From the NCBI RefSeq assembly GCF_030345075.1, contig NZ_CP128361.1, positions 4,030,001 to 4,094,000 of the forward strand: a DNA stretch of 64,000 bases. Reading direction: 5' to 3'. Position 1 is the first letter of the stretch. Each line of letters opens with the position of its first letter. Position numbers and translations under genes: made by a program. Source of the stretch: Solwaraspora sp. WMMA2065. Lineage in GTDB: Bacteria; Actinomycetota; Actinomycetes; Mycobacteriales; Micromonosporaceae. Positions 25,499 through 34,123 of this stretch are shown piece by piece. The notes under the pieces are model-generated. The model was not told the origin of the DNA and searched no databases. It worked only from the letters and a program-made list of their open reading frames with translations.

Positions 25499-25755
25499 CA
25501 GAGCGCGTCCCGGTAGGCGTTGGCCAGCTCGACTGCAGCGTTGACCCTGCTGAGCACCCGGTCGACCTCATCGTCAGCCGCCTTGAGGGCCGCTGCTGCC
25601 TTCTCGATGTCGTCATCGGCGCTGTCCTGCACCGTGTGCAGCGCCAGGGCGGTACCTTGCGCGCCCGTCCCGGTGGCCTCCTCGAAACCTGCCTTCCCCT
25701 GCATCATCAGGGTCCTGGCACGGTTGAGGTCACTCTTGATGTCATCGACGGTCAT
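25498..25755 (-). CDS. Small helical WXG100-like protein
   Basis: 85 residues, entirely helical: IKSDLNRARTLMMQGKAG, then DDIEKAAAALKAADDEVDRV and VNAAVELANAYRDAL. The size and two-helix form resemble WXG100 proteins, but no W-x-G turn is present; the turn region is rich in Gly/Thr/Ala. The TGA overlaps the ATG of the next gene, and the preceding gene ends 11 bases upstream, so it is translated as part of an operon. Small helical pairs of this kind are common in Micromonosporaceae; function unknown. Confidence 0.65.
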   Translation of the reverse strand: MTVDDIKSDLNRARTLMMQGKAGFEEATGTGAQGTALALHTVQDSADDDIEKAAAALKAADDEVDRVLSRVNAAVELANAYRDAL

Positions 25756-25766
25756 GTCAGCGGCGC

Positions 25767-26030
25767 TCAGCCAAGCAAGCTGCTGTAGTTGCGGGTCGCC
25801 TCGCCGGCACCATGGACAAGGTATGTCGCATCATTGAGGAGCTTCTTGCTCTGCTCGCAGCGGCTGATCGCCTCGCCAATGGTGGGGTGACCGGTGCCCG
25901 CCGCAGCGGCGCGCAGGTTGGCGATCATGCGATCGAGAGCGTCGACTGCTGACCGAATCTGCTGGACGGTGGCATTGCCGTGCTGACCTGCTTGCGCCAG
26001 CCCTGCCTTGACTTCCTGGATGCTGGACAT
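25767..26030 (-). CDS. Small helical protein (DUF6244-like)
   Basis: 87 residues from ATG 26030, with GGGAGGCGGC upstream. It begins MSSIQEVKAGLAQAGQ and continues as two helices (TVQQIRSAVDALDRMIANLR; IGEAISRCEQSKKLLNDA) ending in NYSSLLG. This matches my recollection of small Micromonosporaceae helical proteins classed as DUF6244; that assignment is from memory. It is the first structural gene of the operon behind the GntR regulator and may form a heterodimer with the 85-residue product of the next gene, as WXG100 pairs do. Function unknown. Confidence 0.65.
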   Translation of the reverse strand: MSSIQEVKAGLAQAGQHGNATVQQIRSAVDALDRMIANLRAAAAGTGHPTIGEAISRCEQSKKLLNDATYLVHGAGEATRNYSSLLG

Positions 26031-26134
26031 GTTGCCGCCTCCCGATGTCCCGCTCGGCTTTCGCCGCGCCGGTCGAGCCTATCGAAGCCGGTCATCCTGC
26101 TTCCTGCCCTGTCGTCGACAGTGTCAGGAAACAG

Positions 26135-26356
26135 TCACTTCGGTTCGGCGACGAAGACGCCAACGCCGGGAAGAGTCTCGGTGAGGCCCTTCACCCGCAG
26201 GTTCTGCATCGCGCGGTCGATGACAGGCTCGGTCACGTCGTAGTACTCGGTCAGCTCCCGTCTGCTGGGCAGCCTCGACCCGGGCGGGAACTCTCCCGCC
26301 CGGATACGTTCTTCCAGCTCGTCGGCAATCTGCTCGTATCGGTAACGCGGTGGCAA
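26135..26356 (-). CDS. Short GntR-type winged-helix regulator
   Basis: 73 residues from TTG 26356. The whole protein is a GntR DNA-binding domain: RYEQIADELEERIRAGEF, PGSRLPSRRELTEYYDV, then VIDRAMQNLRVKGLTE and GVGVFVAEPK. There is no effector domain, so it belongs to the short, ligand-free GntR-like proteins common in actinomycetes. It lies 104 bases upstream of the small helical-protein operon on the same strand and divergent from the DivIVA-like gene. It probably controls one or both. A 15-base direct repeat at 26362 and 26445 lies just upstream and could contain its sites. Confidence 0.85.
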   Translation of the reverse strand: MPPRYRYEQIADELEERIRAGEFPPGSRLPSRRELTEYYDVTEPVIDRAMQNLRVKGLTETLPGVGVFVAEPK

Positions 26357-26713
26357 GGTGGTCCCTCCGGTCGGCAGTAAAAGTCAACCACCATCGACTG
26401 GCCCTTGACTACCCAAGGGGACCTATGGGAGCTTGAATCGCGCCTCCCTCCGGTCGGCAAACCTGGCAGGGACGCAGAGGAACACCCAGACCGCCACGGG
26501 TGCTCCGGTCGGGGCGGTCAGCGGGTAACGCCGTTGGGCGTCCCGGCCCCGAAGGTTTGCCCTGGTCGCCGTACTGCCGAGGAGGGCTGCGGCGATCGGG
26601 GTGGGGGTGGCCCCGCCGGGATCGGCAAGCGGCAGGGCCACCCCCCGTCCAGGCACACCCACGACACCGCGAGGCCCGAACACCAGCAGCGAAGGAATGG
26701 GGAGGAAGACGTG
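26357..26713. promoter_or_regulatory. Divergent control region with direct and inverted repeats
   Basis: 357 bases without a convincing gene. TCCCTCCGGTCGGCA occurs twice, at 26362-26376 and 26445-26459. An 11-bp perfect inverted repeat, GGGGGTGGCCC at 26602-26612 and GGGCCACCCCC at 26634-26644, lies about 70 bases before the DivIVA-like start and could form an RNA hairpin in its leader. A good GGAGGAAG precedes the start at 26714. The region probably contains promoters for both directions and candidate sites for the GntR protein. Confidence 0.5.
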
Positions 26714-27145
26714 ATGCGAGAGCTCTGGCGACGCTGGCGGCTGCGCCGGCAACGCCGCAAGATGGCCGGCGCGCCACCACGCGACTGGCCGAACGGCAGC
26801 GGCGGCTACCGCGTACCCGCCGATGGTCGCGGCCGCAACCAGCGGCCTGCCGCGTACCGGCCGATCCGGCCCTGGCAGATCCGCAGCCACCGCTTCCCGA
26901 CCGTCACCCGCAAGGCCCACGGACCCGGCCTCGACCCCGGCGAAGTCGCCGCCTTCCTCGAACGGGTCGCCCACGACCTCGGCGTCGTCTACGCCGAGCT
27001 TGACCGCACCTACGAGCAGAACGACCGGATCAAGGACGCGCTCCGCCGCTGGCAGACCAGCCAGGCCCGCGCCGCGCAGGCCACCGTCAACCTGCCCGCC
27101 TGGACCGGTGCCGGCACCACCACCAGGTACGCGGGGCAGTCGTGA
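26714..27145 (+). CDS. DivIVA-like coiled-coil protein
   Basis: 143 residues from ATG 26714, behind GGAGGAAG; a GTG three bases upstream is also possible. The N-terminus is very basic (RELWRRWRLRRQRRK), followed by a Pro/Arg-rich linker. The C-terminal half reads GLDPGEVAAFLERVAHDLG, then VYAELDRTYEQNDRIKDALR. This resembles DivIVA-domain and DivIVA-like proteins that bind curved membranes or act as scaffolds. The stop overlaps the next gene's GTG (GTGA), so the two are co-translated and likely cooperate. The homology is suggestive rather than certain. Confidence 0.65.
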   Translation: MRELWRRWRLRRQRRKMAGAPPRDWPNGSGGYRVPADGRGRNQRPAAYRPIRPWQIRSHRFPTVTRKAHGPGLDPGEVAAFLERVAHDLGVVYAELDRTYEQNDRIKDALRRWQTSQARAAQATVNLPAWTGAGTTTRYAGQS

Positions 27146-29124
27146 CCCACGACCCGACCCCGCACCACACCGTCACCGTCGTCAGCTGCCCCCGCTGCGA
27201 CGGCAGCCCCGCCGCAGCGTGCCCGCGCTGCGGCGGGGCCGGCAAACGCCGCGCCCAGTTCGTGCTCACCGTCGCCAACATCGACACCGCCGCCGTCGCG
27301 TCGGCGAACGTCGTACCCGGCGCGGTCACCCCGACCCGCACCGACGACGGCCGCTTCTGGTGCCTCGACCTGGCACCCGTCGTCGACGACCTCGCCGCCC
27401 AGGTCGGCGCCGCCCACGTCTACGACCCCGAACTACCCGGCGAACCGATCTTCGCCCCGTGGGCGGAGCTGCCCGCCGGCTGGCAGCCCGACCTGCCCGA
27501 CCACCAACGCCACTCCCTCGAAGCCGGGCCGATCGCCGGCGAAGGCTACGAACCATGGCGAATCTGGTACGGCCGCACCGCCGCCCCACCACCACCCGAC
27601 CCGGCCCGCCGCCTCGGTGAACTCTGCGAAACCGCCGAACTGCTCTGCCTCGACCTGGTCGTCGAAGCCCGGCGCGACTCGTTCGCCCCCGACAGCGACC
27701 GCTTCCGCTGGGACGTCCGCTTCGAACTGCCCGGCAGCCCGGTCCCCGCCGGCACCGGCCGCTACGGCAGCTTCGCCGAGGCCGCCACCCGGGTCAGTGT
27801 CGCCCGCGCCTGCTACCAGCTGGTCGACCGCGGCCAGCACGCCCCCGCCCACTACGTCACCCCGCGCCCGGCCAACGGCATCAGCCTCGGCCCGCCGCCG
27901 GTCGACGTCGACCAGCTCGAACGCCGCATCGTCGCCGACTGCACCGCGCTGCTCACCGGCGAACCGACCCCCGGCGCGCACGCCATCTGGCGCGACGGCC
28001 GCTGGTGGCACACCACCCTGCGGACCGCCAGCACCGACACCAGCACCAACACCGACGCCGGCACCGATACCGCCGTCCGGCTGGTCCGCTCCTGGCAGCC
28101 ACCCCCACCATCGTGGCAGGGACCACCGATCCCGCACCGGCACTGCCCCGACTGCACCCACCTGCCCCACTGGGAAGACTGCGACTGCGAACCGATCGGT
28201 GGCTGCCGCACCTGCGGCGGCAGCCACCGCATCTACCAGGGTGCGACCGTCACCATCGCCGCCGGCCGCCGCCGGGTCCGGCACCTCAACTGGCCGCCCC
28301 TCGGCGGTACGCCGCCAGCCACACCGCCGTGGATCGGCTACCACCCCAACGGCAAGGCGATCCACCAGCTCCCACCCGACTACCAGCTCACCCACCATCT
28401 CACCGAACTCGGCCTCGACCCGACCGAGCTGGCCACCCTCGACGGCCTCACCATGCACCTGCGCGACCACGAACTGCTGCACGGCTACGCCACCGTGCAC
28501 CGGCCCGGCGGCGACCCAGTCACGGCGTACCTCGAAAATGTCACCAACGGGCACCCCGGCGGCCGGATCCTGCTGCGCGCCACCCCGCCGAAGGTGCCGC
28601 CCCTGGCCACAGTGGTCAAACTGGCGTACGCCCTCGGTCTGGCCCTGATCGTCTCCGTCGCCGACCACCGCCGCAACGACGGCATCCCGTACCAGGTGCA
28701 GGGCCTGCGCTGGGGGATCCGCTTCGCCCCACCCGACACCACCACAAACTTCGACCGCTGGAACCCCGGGGCACACCAGCCCAGCCTGCCGAAGGCGATC
28801 GCGCAAGCCCTGGAGTTCCTCCCCAACGCCACCGACCAGACCGTGCCCGCCGACCCGACCACCCCGATCCCGGTGCCGACCAACCTCCACAACAATCCAG
28901 GTGAGCCCGACAGCGCAGGCGATGCCCAGCCCGACAACGGCCTACCCGACCCGGTGCCAGCGCTCACCGCACTCGCCACCCACCACCCCGGCACCGCCGT
29001 CACCGTCCTGCTCACCCCACAGCGATGCGAAGTCCACCTGCCCGACGGCCCGCACCACACCAGGCTGATCGCCACCGCCGCCACCCTCGACGGAGCAGTC
29101 ACCACCGTGACTGCCGACATCTGA
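27142..29124 (+). CDS. Large protein with paired Cys zinc-knuckle motifs, function unknown
   Basis: 660 residues from GTG 27142. Two Cys-rich motifs resemble DnaJ-type zinc modules: CPRCDGSPAAACPRCGGAG at the N-terminus and, near residue 335, CPDC..HWEDCDCEPIGGCRTCGGS. Between and after them are alpha/beta regions rich in Trp and Pro (YEPWRIWYGRTAA; QGLRWGIRFAPPD) and a short low-complexity run of Thr/Asp at about 295-310. No enzymatic motif is recognised. Coupling to the DivIVA-like gene and the hairpin right after it define a two-gene transcription unit. I do not recognise the family; similar proteins may occur in integrated elements of Micromonosporaceae. Confidence 0.65.
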   Translation: MTHDPTPHHTVTVVSCPRCDGSPAAACPRCGGAGKRRAQFVLTVANIDTAAVASANVVPGAVTPTRTDDGRFWCLDLAPVVDDLAAQVGAAHVYDPELPGEPIFAPWAELPAGWQPDLPDHQRHSLEAGPIAGEGYEPWRIWYGRTAAPPPPDPARRLGELCETAELLCLDLVVEARRDSFAPDSDRFRWDVRFELPGSPVPAGTGRYGSFAEAATRVSVARACYQLVDRGQHAPAHYVTPRPANGISLGPPPVDVDQLERRIVADCTALLTGEPTPGAHAIWRDGRWWHTTLRTASTDTSTNTDAGTDTAVRLVRSWQPPPPSWQGPPIPHRHCPDCTHLPHWEDCDCEPIGGCRTCGGSHRIYQGATVTIAAGRRRVRHLNWPPLGGTPPATPPWIGYHPNGKAIHQLPPDYQLTHHLTELGLDPTELATLDGLTMHLRDHELLHGYATVHRPGGDPVTAYLENVTNGHPGGRILLRATPPKVPPLATVVKLAYALGLALIVSVADHRRNDGIPYQVQGLRWGIRFAPPDTTTNFDRWNPGAHQPSLPKAIAQALEFLPNATDQTVPADPTTPIPVPTNLHNNPGEPDSAGDAQPDNGLPDPVPALTALATHHPGTAVTVLLTPQRCEVHLPDGPHHTRLIATAATLDGAVTTVTADI

Positions 29125-29176
29125 CCCGACGCCGCCGGATCGGCGCCACCAGCGGGAGACCGCGCCGACCCCACCC

Positions 29177-29222
29177 GCAGGCGGGGCAGTCACCAGTCAC
29201 CGTCATCGACTGCCCCGCCTGC
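29177..29222. terminator. Perfect 15-bp hairpin after the Cys-motif protein gene
   Basis: GCAGGCGGGGCAGTC at 29177-29191 pairs perfectly with GACTGCCCCGCCTGC at 29208-29222 around a 16-base loop. It begins 53 bases after the stop of the gene at 27142 and lies before the DUF559 gene. It is best read as a GC-rich transcription terminator; there is no U-tract. Confidence 0.6.
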
Positions 29223-29372
29223 ACCAAACCACCGCCGGCTCCCGCCCCTCCACCGTCCTCACCGGGCCGGAGCCTCCCAGCAGCCCACTCCCCCTCACTC
29301 TTGAGTCGGATTCGCGACCAGATCGACAATCGGGGCAGCGAAGCATGCCGGTGTGCCGGCAAGCTCTGCCGG

Positions 29373-30314
29373 ATGGCCCGCCCCGTCAAGGTGCCCCGCG
29401 AGTTGACCGTCGAACCGTTCGCCGGCAGCCAGGCAGTCGCCGCCGGCCTGCTCACCAAGCGGATGCTCGCCGGCCCGACCTGGCGCCGCCTGCTCCACGA
29501 CGTCTACGTGCATGCCGACGCGTACCACCCGAACGACCACCGGATGTGGTGCCTCGCCGTCGCGGTCCGTCTCCCACCCGTCGCGACTATCTACGGACTG
29601 AGCGCCGCCTTCCTCTGGGGCGTCGACTTGCTGCCGCACAAGGGCACGGTGCCAGCACCCGTGCACGTCGCCGTACCGAGCAAGGCTCGACCGGACCCGC
29701 ACCCCCGCATCCGGTACGCCAACCTGGCCCTCGACTGGGAGCATGACGTCACTTCCCTCACCGGGATACCCATCACCACCGGGGTCCGGACCGCCTTCGA
29801 CCTGGGTAGGAGGCTGCCAAGGGCCGACGCGCTCGTCGCCCTGGACGCGCTCCTGCGCCGCCGGACCTGCACCAAGGCCCAACTGTCGGCGTACGTCGAC
29901 GCCCACCCGGGGCTACGGCAGGTCAAGCAACTCCGCGACCTGCTGAACCTCGCTGAGCCGTTGAGCGAGTCACCGATGGAGAGCCGGCTCCGGCTGCTGC
30001 TGCACGACGCCGGCCTGCCGAAGCCCACCCCGCAGTTCAAAGTCGTCACCCCGACGACCAGCTCAACAGACTCAACAGGTAGCGGGAAGTTCATCGCCCG
30101 GGTCGACCTCGCGTACCCGCAGTGGCGCATCGCCATCGAGTACGAAGGCGACCATCACCGGGAGCAAACCACCTTCCGCAAGGACGTGTACCGGTTCAAC
30201 GCTTTGCGGGCCGCCGGTTGGCTGGCGCTACGCTTCACCGCCGACGACGTACTCCGGCGAAGCGAACAAATCCCCCAAACAGTACGGCAGGCGATCGCCG
30301 AGCGGGCCGGGTGA
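29373..30314 (+). CDS. AbiEi-like N-terminal region plus DUF559 (PD-(D/E)XK/Vsr-like) protein
   Basis: 313 residues from ATG 29373. The N-terminal part (TVEPFAGSQAVAAGLLTKRM, then WRRLLHDVYVHAD, then IYGLSAAFLWGVDLLP) follows the pattern of AbiEi-type antitoxin or transcription-regulator-like proteins. The C-terminal 120 residues form a DUF559 domain: PMESRLRLLLHDAGLPKP, then ARVDLAYPQWRIAIEYEGDH, then RKDVYRFNALRAAGWLALRF. DUF559 is related to Vsr and has D..E-x-E/K-type residues (Asp in VDLAY, Glu in EYEGD). This architecture is frequent in actinobacteria, usually annotated hypothetical or DUF559. It could be a nuclease or a DNA-binding regulator. Confidence 0.75.
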   Translation: MARPVKVPRELTVEPFAGSQAVAAGLLTKRMLAGPTWRRLLHDVYVHADAYHPNDHRMWCLAVAVRLPPVATIYGLSAAFLWGVDLLPHKGTVPAPVHVAVPSKARPDPHPRIRYANLALDWEHDVTSLTGIPITTGVRTAFDLGRRLPRADALVALDALLRRRTCTKAQLSAYVDAHPGLRQVKQLRDLLNLAEPLSESPMESRLRLLLHDAGLPKPTPQFKVVTPTTSSTDSTGSGKFIARVDLAYPQWRIAIEYEGDHHREQTTFRKDVYRFNALRAAGWLALRFTADDVLRRSEQIPQTVRQAIAERAG

Positions 30315-30322
30315 CCGCGTCT

Positions 30323-30377
30323 AGTGGAGGGCTGGGGTACGTCATTCTCCCGGAGTTACGTACCCCAGCCCTCCACT
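30323..30377. terminator. Perfect 20-bp bidirectional terminator hairpin
   Basis: AGTGGAGGGCTGGGGTACGT at 30323-30342 is exactly complementary to 30358-30377 around a 15-base loop. It fills the 71-base gap between the stops of the convergent DUF559 and alkyltransferase-like genes. Its length and position make it a strong shared terminator. Confidence 0.8.
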
Positions 30378-30385
30378 CGCGGGTC

Positions 30386-30718
30386 TCACCCGCCGTACTG
30401 CGGCGGGTACCAGGCGGCGGCCTTCATGTCGACGAAAACGCCGTCGGCGCGCAACGGGCAACCCTCGGCACGCAACAAAGCCCGAGCGCGCTCCTCATGT
30501 CCCGGCGGCAGCCGGCCGGCCGACGTCACCACCCGGTGCCAGGGGACGGCAGAGCCGTGCCGCGCCATGATGTTCCCGACCAGGCGGGCAGAACAACGCC
30601 GACTGCGCTCAGAAAGCGCGTCGGCGACCGCGCCGTACGACATGACCTTCCCAGGTGGGATGCGTTCGACGAGCGCCAGCACTTCCTCCACGTACTCCTG
30701 CGGGGTCACGCGCGCCAC
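30386..30718 (-). CDS. Alkyltransferase-like protein (ATL, MGMT family without the reactive Cys)
   Basis: About 110 residues from GTG 30718. It matches the C-terminal domain of O6-alkylguanine-DNA alkyltransferases: PQEYVEEVLALVERIPPGKVMSYGAVADAL, then GNIMARHGSAVPWHRVV and GRLPPG. The alkyl-accepting Cys of the PCHRV motif is Trp here (PWHRV), which defines ATL proteins. ATLs bind O6-alkylguanine lesions and hand them to nucleotide excision repair instead of reversing the damage. It is a monocistronic gene, divergent from proB, and ends at the long hairpin. Confidence 0.88.
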   Translation of the reverse strand: MARVTPQEYVEEVLALVERIPPGKVMSYGAVADALSERSRRCSARLVGNIMARHGSAVPWHRVVTSAGRLPPGHEERARALLRAEGCPLRADGVFVDMKAAAWYPPQYGG

Positions 30719-30761
30719 GATATGAGATCTCGCGCCAGGCGTCGCCGGGCAGGGAAGCAGA

Positions 30762-31880
30762 ATGGGGATCGTGCGTGCCGCAGTTACCCAGGCGAAGCGG
30801 GTCGTCGTCAAGATTGGCTCCTCCTCCCTCACGACAGCGGGCGGCGGCCTGGACGGCGACCGGGTCGACGCCCTCGCCGACGTCCTCGCCTCCCTCACGG
30901 CGCAGGGCAGGGAGGTTGTGCTCGTCTCCTCCGGGGCGATCGCGGCCGGGCTCGCGCCACTCGGGCTGACCCGACGCCCGAATGACCTGGCCACCCAGCA
31001 GGCGGCGGCCAGCGTCGGGCAGGGGCTGCTGATCGGCCGGTACGCCGCCAGCCTGGCCCGGCACGGTCTGACGACCGGCCAGGTGCTGCTCACCGTCGAC
31101 GACGTGACGAGGCGGGTGCACTACCGCAACGCGTACCGGACGTTGCGCAAGCTGCTCGACCTCGGCGCGATCCCGATCGTCAACGAGAACGACACCGTCG
31201 CCACCGACGAGATCCGGTTCGGCGACAACGACCGGCTGGCCGCCCTGGTCGCCGCCCTGGTCCACGCCGACCTGCTGGTGCTGCTCTCCGACGTCGACGC
31301 GCTCTACACCGGCGACCCGGCGAAGCCGGCCAGTGAACGGATCACCGAGGTACGCGACGCCGCCGACCTGGCCGGGGTGGCGATCGGCAAGGCCGGGCGG
31401 GCCGGGGTCGGCACCGGCGGCATGGTGACCAAGGTCGAGGCGGCCCGGATCGCCACCGGCTTCGGTATCCCGGTGGTCCTCACCGCCGCCCCGCTCGCCG
31501 CCGAAGCACTGCGCGGTGAAGCGGTCGGCACCCTGTTCCACCGGGTGGAGCGCCGGCCCGCTGCCCGGCTGTTCTGGCTGGCGCACGCCACCGCACCCCG
31601 TGGCCGACTGCACCTGGACCCCGGCGCGGTGCAGGCGGTGGTGGCCCGCCGCAAGTCGCTGCTGCCGGCCGGGATCACCGCCGTCGACGGCACCTTCACC
31701 GCCGGCGACCCGGTCGACCTGGTCGACGCGGCGGGTGCGCCGGTGGCCCGTGGGCTGGTCAACTACGACGCGGTGGAGTTGCCGACGCTGCTGGGCCGGT
31801 CCACCGGCGAGCTGGCCGCGGCGCTGGGGCCAGGATACGAGCGGGAGGTCGTGCACCGTGACGACCTGGTGCTCCTATGA
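30762..31880 (+). CDS. proB: Glutamate 5-kinase
   Basis: 372 residues from ATG 30762. The amino-acid kinase domain shows [36 protein letters not shown] and [15 protein letters not shown], with [15 protein letters not shown] for the nucleotide site. A C-terminal PUA domain follows (about 285-372; [24 protein letters not shown]). It phosphorylates glutamate to gamma-glutamyl phosphate, the first step of proline biosynthesis in the cytosol, and is normally feedback-inhibited by proline. proA follows 47 bases downstream, forming a proBA operon. Confidence 0.95.
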   Translation: MGIVRAAVTQAKRVVVKIGSSSLTTAGGGLDGDRVDALADVLASLTAQGREVVLVSSGAIAAGLAPLGLTRRPNDLATQQAAASVGQGLLIGRYAASLARHGLTTGQVLLTVDDVTRRVHYRNAYRTLRKLLDLGAIPIVNENDTVATDEIRFGDNDRLAALVAALVHADLLVLLSDVDALYTGDPAKPASERITEVRDAADLAGVAIGKAGRAGVGTGGMVTKVEAARIATGFGIPVVLTAAPLAAEALRGEAVGTLFHRVERRPAARLFWLAHATAPRGRLHLDPGAVQAVVARRKSLLPAGITAVDGTFTAGDPVDLVDAAGAPVARGLVNYDAVELPTLLGRSTGELAAALGPGYEREVVHRDDLVLL

Positions 31881-31915
31881 CCACACGACATTCGAGTGAC
31901 CACACGACATTCGAG
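31878..31915 (+). repeat. 19-bp tandem duplication in the proB-proA spacer
   Basis: TGACCACACGACATTCGAG occurs twice head to tail, at 31878-31896 and 31897-31915. The first copy contains the proB stop codon. The duplication lengthens the spacer before the proA ribosome binding site (GAGGAGAAG) and leaves the proA frame open upstream of its true start. Confidence 0.85.
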
Positions 31916-31927
31916 GAGAAGCTGACC

Positions 31928-33172
31928 ATGAGCGTGACCGAGCAGGCCAAGCGGGCGCGGGTGGCCGCCGACGAGCTGGTCACCGCGACCCGGGCGGCCA
32001 AGGACGCCGGGTTGCTGGCGATGGCCGATGCGCTCGTCGCCCGTACCGCCGAGATCGTGGCCGCGAACGCGGCCGACCTGGACGCCGGACGGGCCAACGG
32101 CCTGTCGACGGCGATCCTGGACCGCCTCGCGCTCAATGAGAAGCGCATTGAGGACATGGCGCAGGCGTTGCGGGAGATGGCCGGGCTGGCCGACCCGGTC
32201 GGCGAGGTGGTGCGCGGTTCGACGCTGCCGAACGGTCTGGAACTGCGGCAGGTGCGGGTGCCGTTCGGGGTGGTCGGCATCATCTACGAGGCGCGGCCGA
32301 ACGTGACCGTCGACGCCGCCGGGATCTGCCTGAAGTCGGGCAACGCGGCGCTGCTGCGCGGCTCGTCGTCGGCGGCGCACTCCAACGCGATCCTCGTCGA
32401 GGTGCTGCGGGACGCACTGGCCGGCGTCGGACTGCCGGCCGACGCGGTGCAGCTGCTGGACGCCTCGTCGCGCGACTCGGTCAAGGAGCTGATGCGGGCG
32501 CGCGGCCTGGTCGACGTGCTGATTCCGCGCGGCGGGGCGGACCTGATCCGCACCGTGGTCGAGGAGTCGACGGTGCCGGTGATCGAGACCGGCGTCGGCA
32601 ACTGCCACGTGTACGTCGACGCCGCCGCCGACCTGGACAAGGCCCTCGCCGTGGCGGTCAACTCGAAGACGCAGCGGCTGTCGACCTGCAACACCGCCGA
32701 GTCGCTGCTGGTGCACGTGGACGTGGCGGCGGCGTTCCTGCCGAAGCTGCTGAAGGAACTGCGGAACGCGAATGTGACCGTGCACGGCACCCCGGAGGTC
32801 GCGGCGTTCTCGGCCGACGTGGTGCCGGCCACCGACGACGACTTCGCCACCGAGTACCTGTCGGCGGACATCTCAGTCGCCGTCGTCGACTCACTCGACG
32901 CGGCGGTGACGCACATCAAGCGGTACGGCACCGGGCACACCGAGGCGATCGTCACCGACTCGGCGAGCGCCGCCCGTGAGTTCGTCGCCCGGGTCGACGC
33001 GGCCGCGGTGATGGTGAACGCGTCGACCCGGTTCACCGACGGCGGGCAGTTCGGCTTCGGCGCGGAGATCGGCATCTCCACGCAGAAGCTGCACGCCCGT
33101 GGGCCGATGGGGCTGCCGGAGCTGACCTCGACGAAGTACGTGGTCACCGGCGACGGCCACCTGCGCGGGTAA
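31928..33172 (+). CDS. proA: Gamma-glutamyl phosphate reductase
   Basis: 414 residues from ATG 31928, chosen because GAGGAGAAG lies just upstream. An in-frame ATG at 31877 would read through the 19-bp repeat and is not supported. Family motifs: [56 protein letters not shown] with the catalytic Cys, and [17 protein letters not shown]. It reduces gamma-glutamyl phosphate with NADPH to glutamate semialdehyde, the second step to proline. It works with ProB, encoded just before it. Confidence 0.95.
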   Translation: MSVTEQAKRARVAADELVTATRAAKDAGLLAMADALVARTAEIVAANAADLDAGRANGLSTAILDRLALNEKRIEDMAQALREMAGLADPVGEVVRGSTLPNGLELRQVRVPFGVVGIIYEARPNVTVDAAGICLKSGNAALLRGSSSAAHSNAILVEVLRDALAGVGLPADAVQLLDASSRDSVKELMRARGLVDVLIPRGGADLIRTVVEESTVPVIETGVGNCHVYVDAAADLDKALAVAVNSKTQRLSTCNTAESLLVHVDVAAAFLPKLLKELRNANVTVHGTPEVAAFSADVVPATDDDFATEYLSADISVAVVDSLDAAVTHIKRYGTGHTEAIVTDSASAAREFVARVDAAAVMVNASTRFTDGGQFGFGAEIGISTQKLHARGPMGLPELTSTKYVVTGDGHLRG

Positions 33173-33207
33173 CCCCACCCGACGGCGGGCGCGCACCGGG
33201 AGGCCGG

Positions 33208-34005
33208 TCAGCGGCAGGCGCGGATCGCGGCCAGGACGACGTGCACCTCGAACGGGTCGCCCGCGTCGCTGTCCCAGCCTCCGTCGCTGCGCTGGGTGGC
33301 GGCCAGCCGACGGCGGGCGTTGGTGAGCAGCCAGTCGTCGTCGGCCAGGCCGGCCCGGCGTAGCGCGGCGGCCAGCTGGGCGACGTCGCCGGGAGCCATG
33401 GTGGCGAGCCGGTCGTTGAGCACCACCTGCATCCGGGCCGACTCGTAGAACATGGTCTGCCGGTAGAGGGTGGCGGCGGCCAGCCAGCCGGCCAGCAGGT
33501 ACGACGGCCAGGTGCCGTCCGGGCGCATCTGGGCAGCCAGGTAGTGGGCGGCGCGCTGTGCGGCGGCGCGGTGGCCGGGGTCGCCGGCGCCGTCGGTGTC
33601 GGCGACGCTCAGCCAGTAGCCGGCGTTGGCGGTCAGGTAGTAGGTGGCTTCCGGGTCGCCGGGCCGTGCCCAGTCGGGTGCCTCGGCGGCCAGGCTCTCG
33701 TCCTCTTCCCAGCTGCCGTCGGCCCGTTGCCGGCCGGCCAGCCAGTCGAGCGCCTTGCGGGCCGGTGGCCGGTCGAGCGCACCGAGGTCGTCCAGTTCGG
33801 CGAGCCGGAAGCAGGTGGCGTCGACCGAGGCGACGTCGCCGGCCCAGAAGGCGGGCCAGCCGCCGTCCGGTGCCTGCCCGACCTCGGCGCTGGTGAGTGC
33901 GTCGGGCTGCGGGGCGGTCCCGGTCCGCAACCAGGACAGCCGGGCCCGGTCCACGGTGTCGCCGTGCGCGACGACGAACCCGATGGCGGCATCCATATCG
34001 ACCAC
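33208..34005 (-). CDS. Terpene-cyclase/prenyltransferase-fold (alpha-alpha toroid) protein
   Basis: About 265 residues from GTG 34005, giving MVDMDAAIGFVVAHGDTVD; a TTG at 34062 and an ATG at 33996 are alternatives. It contains repeated QW-like motifs of the squalene-cyclase/prenyltransferase toroid: APDGGWPAFWAG, RQRADGSWEED, MRPDGTWPSYLL and TQRSDGGWDSD. Full cyclases are over 600 residues and have a DxDD acid motif. This protein is about half that size and lacks it, so a non-cyclase binding role is more likely. It is convergent with proA. Function unknown beyond the fold. Confidence 0.75.
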   Translation of the reverse strand: MVDMDAAIGFVVAHGDTVDRARLSWLRTGTAPQPDALTSAEVGQAPDGGWPAFWAGDVASVDATCFRLAELDDLGALDRPPARKALDWLAGRQRADGSWEEDESLAAEAPDWARPGDPEATYYLTANAGYWLSVADTDGAGDPGHRAAAQRAAHYLAAQMRPDGTWPSYLLAGWLAAATLYRQTMFYESARMQVVLNDRLATMAPGDVAQLAAALRRAGLADDDWLLTNARRRLAATQRSDGGWDSDAGDPFEVHVVLAAIRACR

Positions 34006-34123
34006 GGACGACAGGCTACCGCCGGGTCCGGCGGTCCGCCTCGGTAACTCAGTCAAGGTCAACTAGCCGGCCGGTGACCGGTGACCGCCGGCCCGGGAGG
34101 GCGGGCGGCCACCGGACGCTGGA

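Noticed and set aside
24447-26030. Genuine ESX/type VII locus
   Set aside because: No W-x-G motif, FtsK/SpoIIIE ATPase, mycosin or EccB/D genes are present; only the helical form is similar.
29192-29372. In-frame extension of the DUF559 gene with a CPAC motif (VTVIDCPACTK)
   Set aside because: It overlaps a 15-bp hairpin terminator, is Pro/Ser-rich and not needed by the family; it may be a decayed fragment but this cannot be supported.
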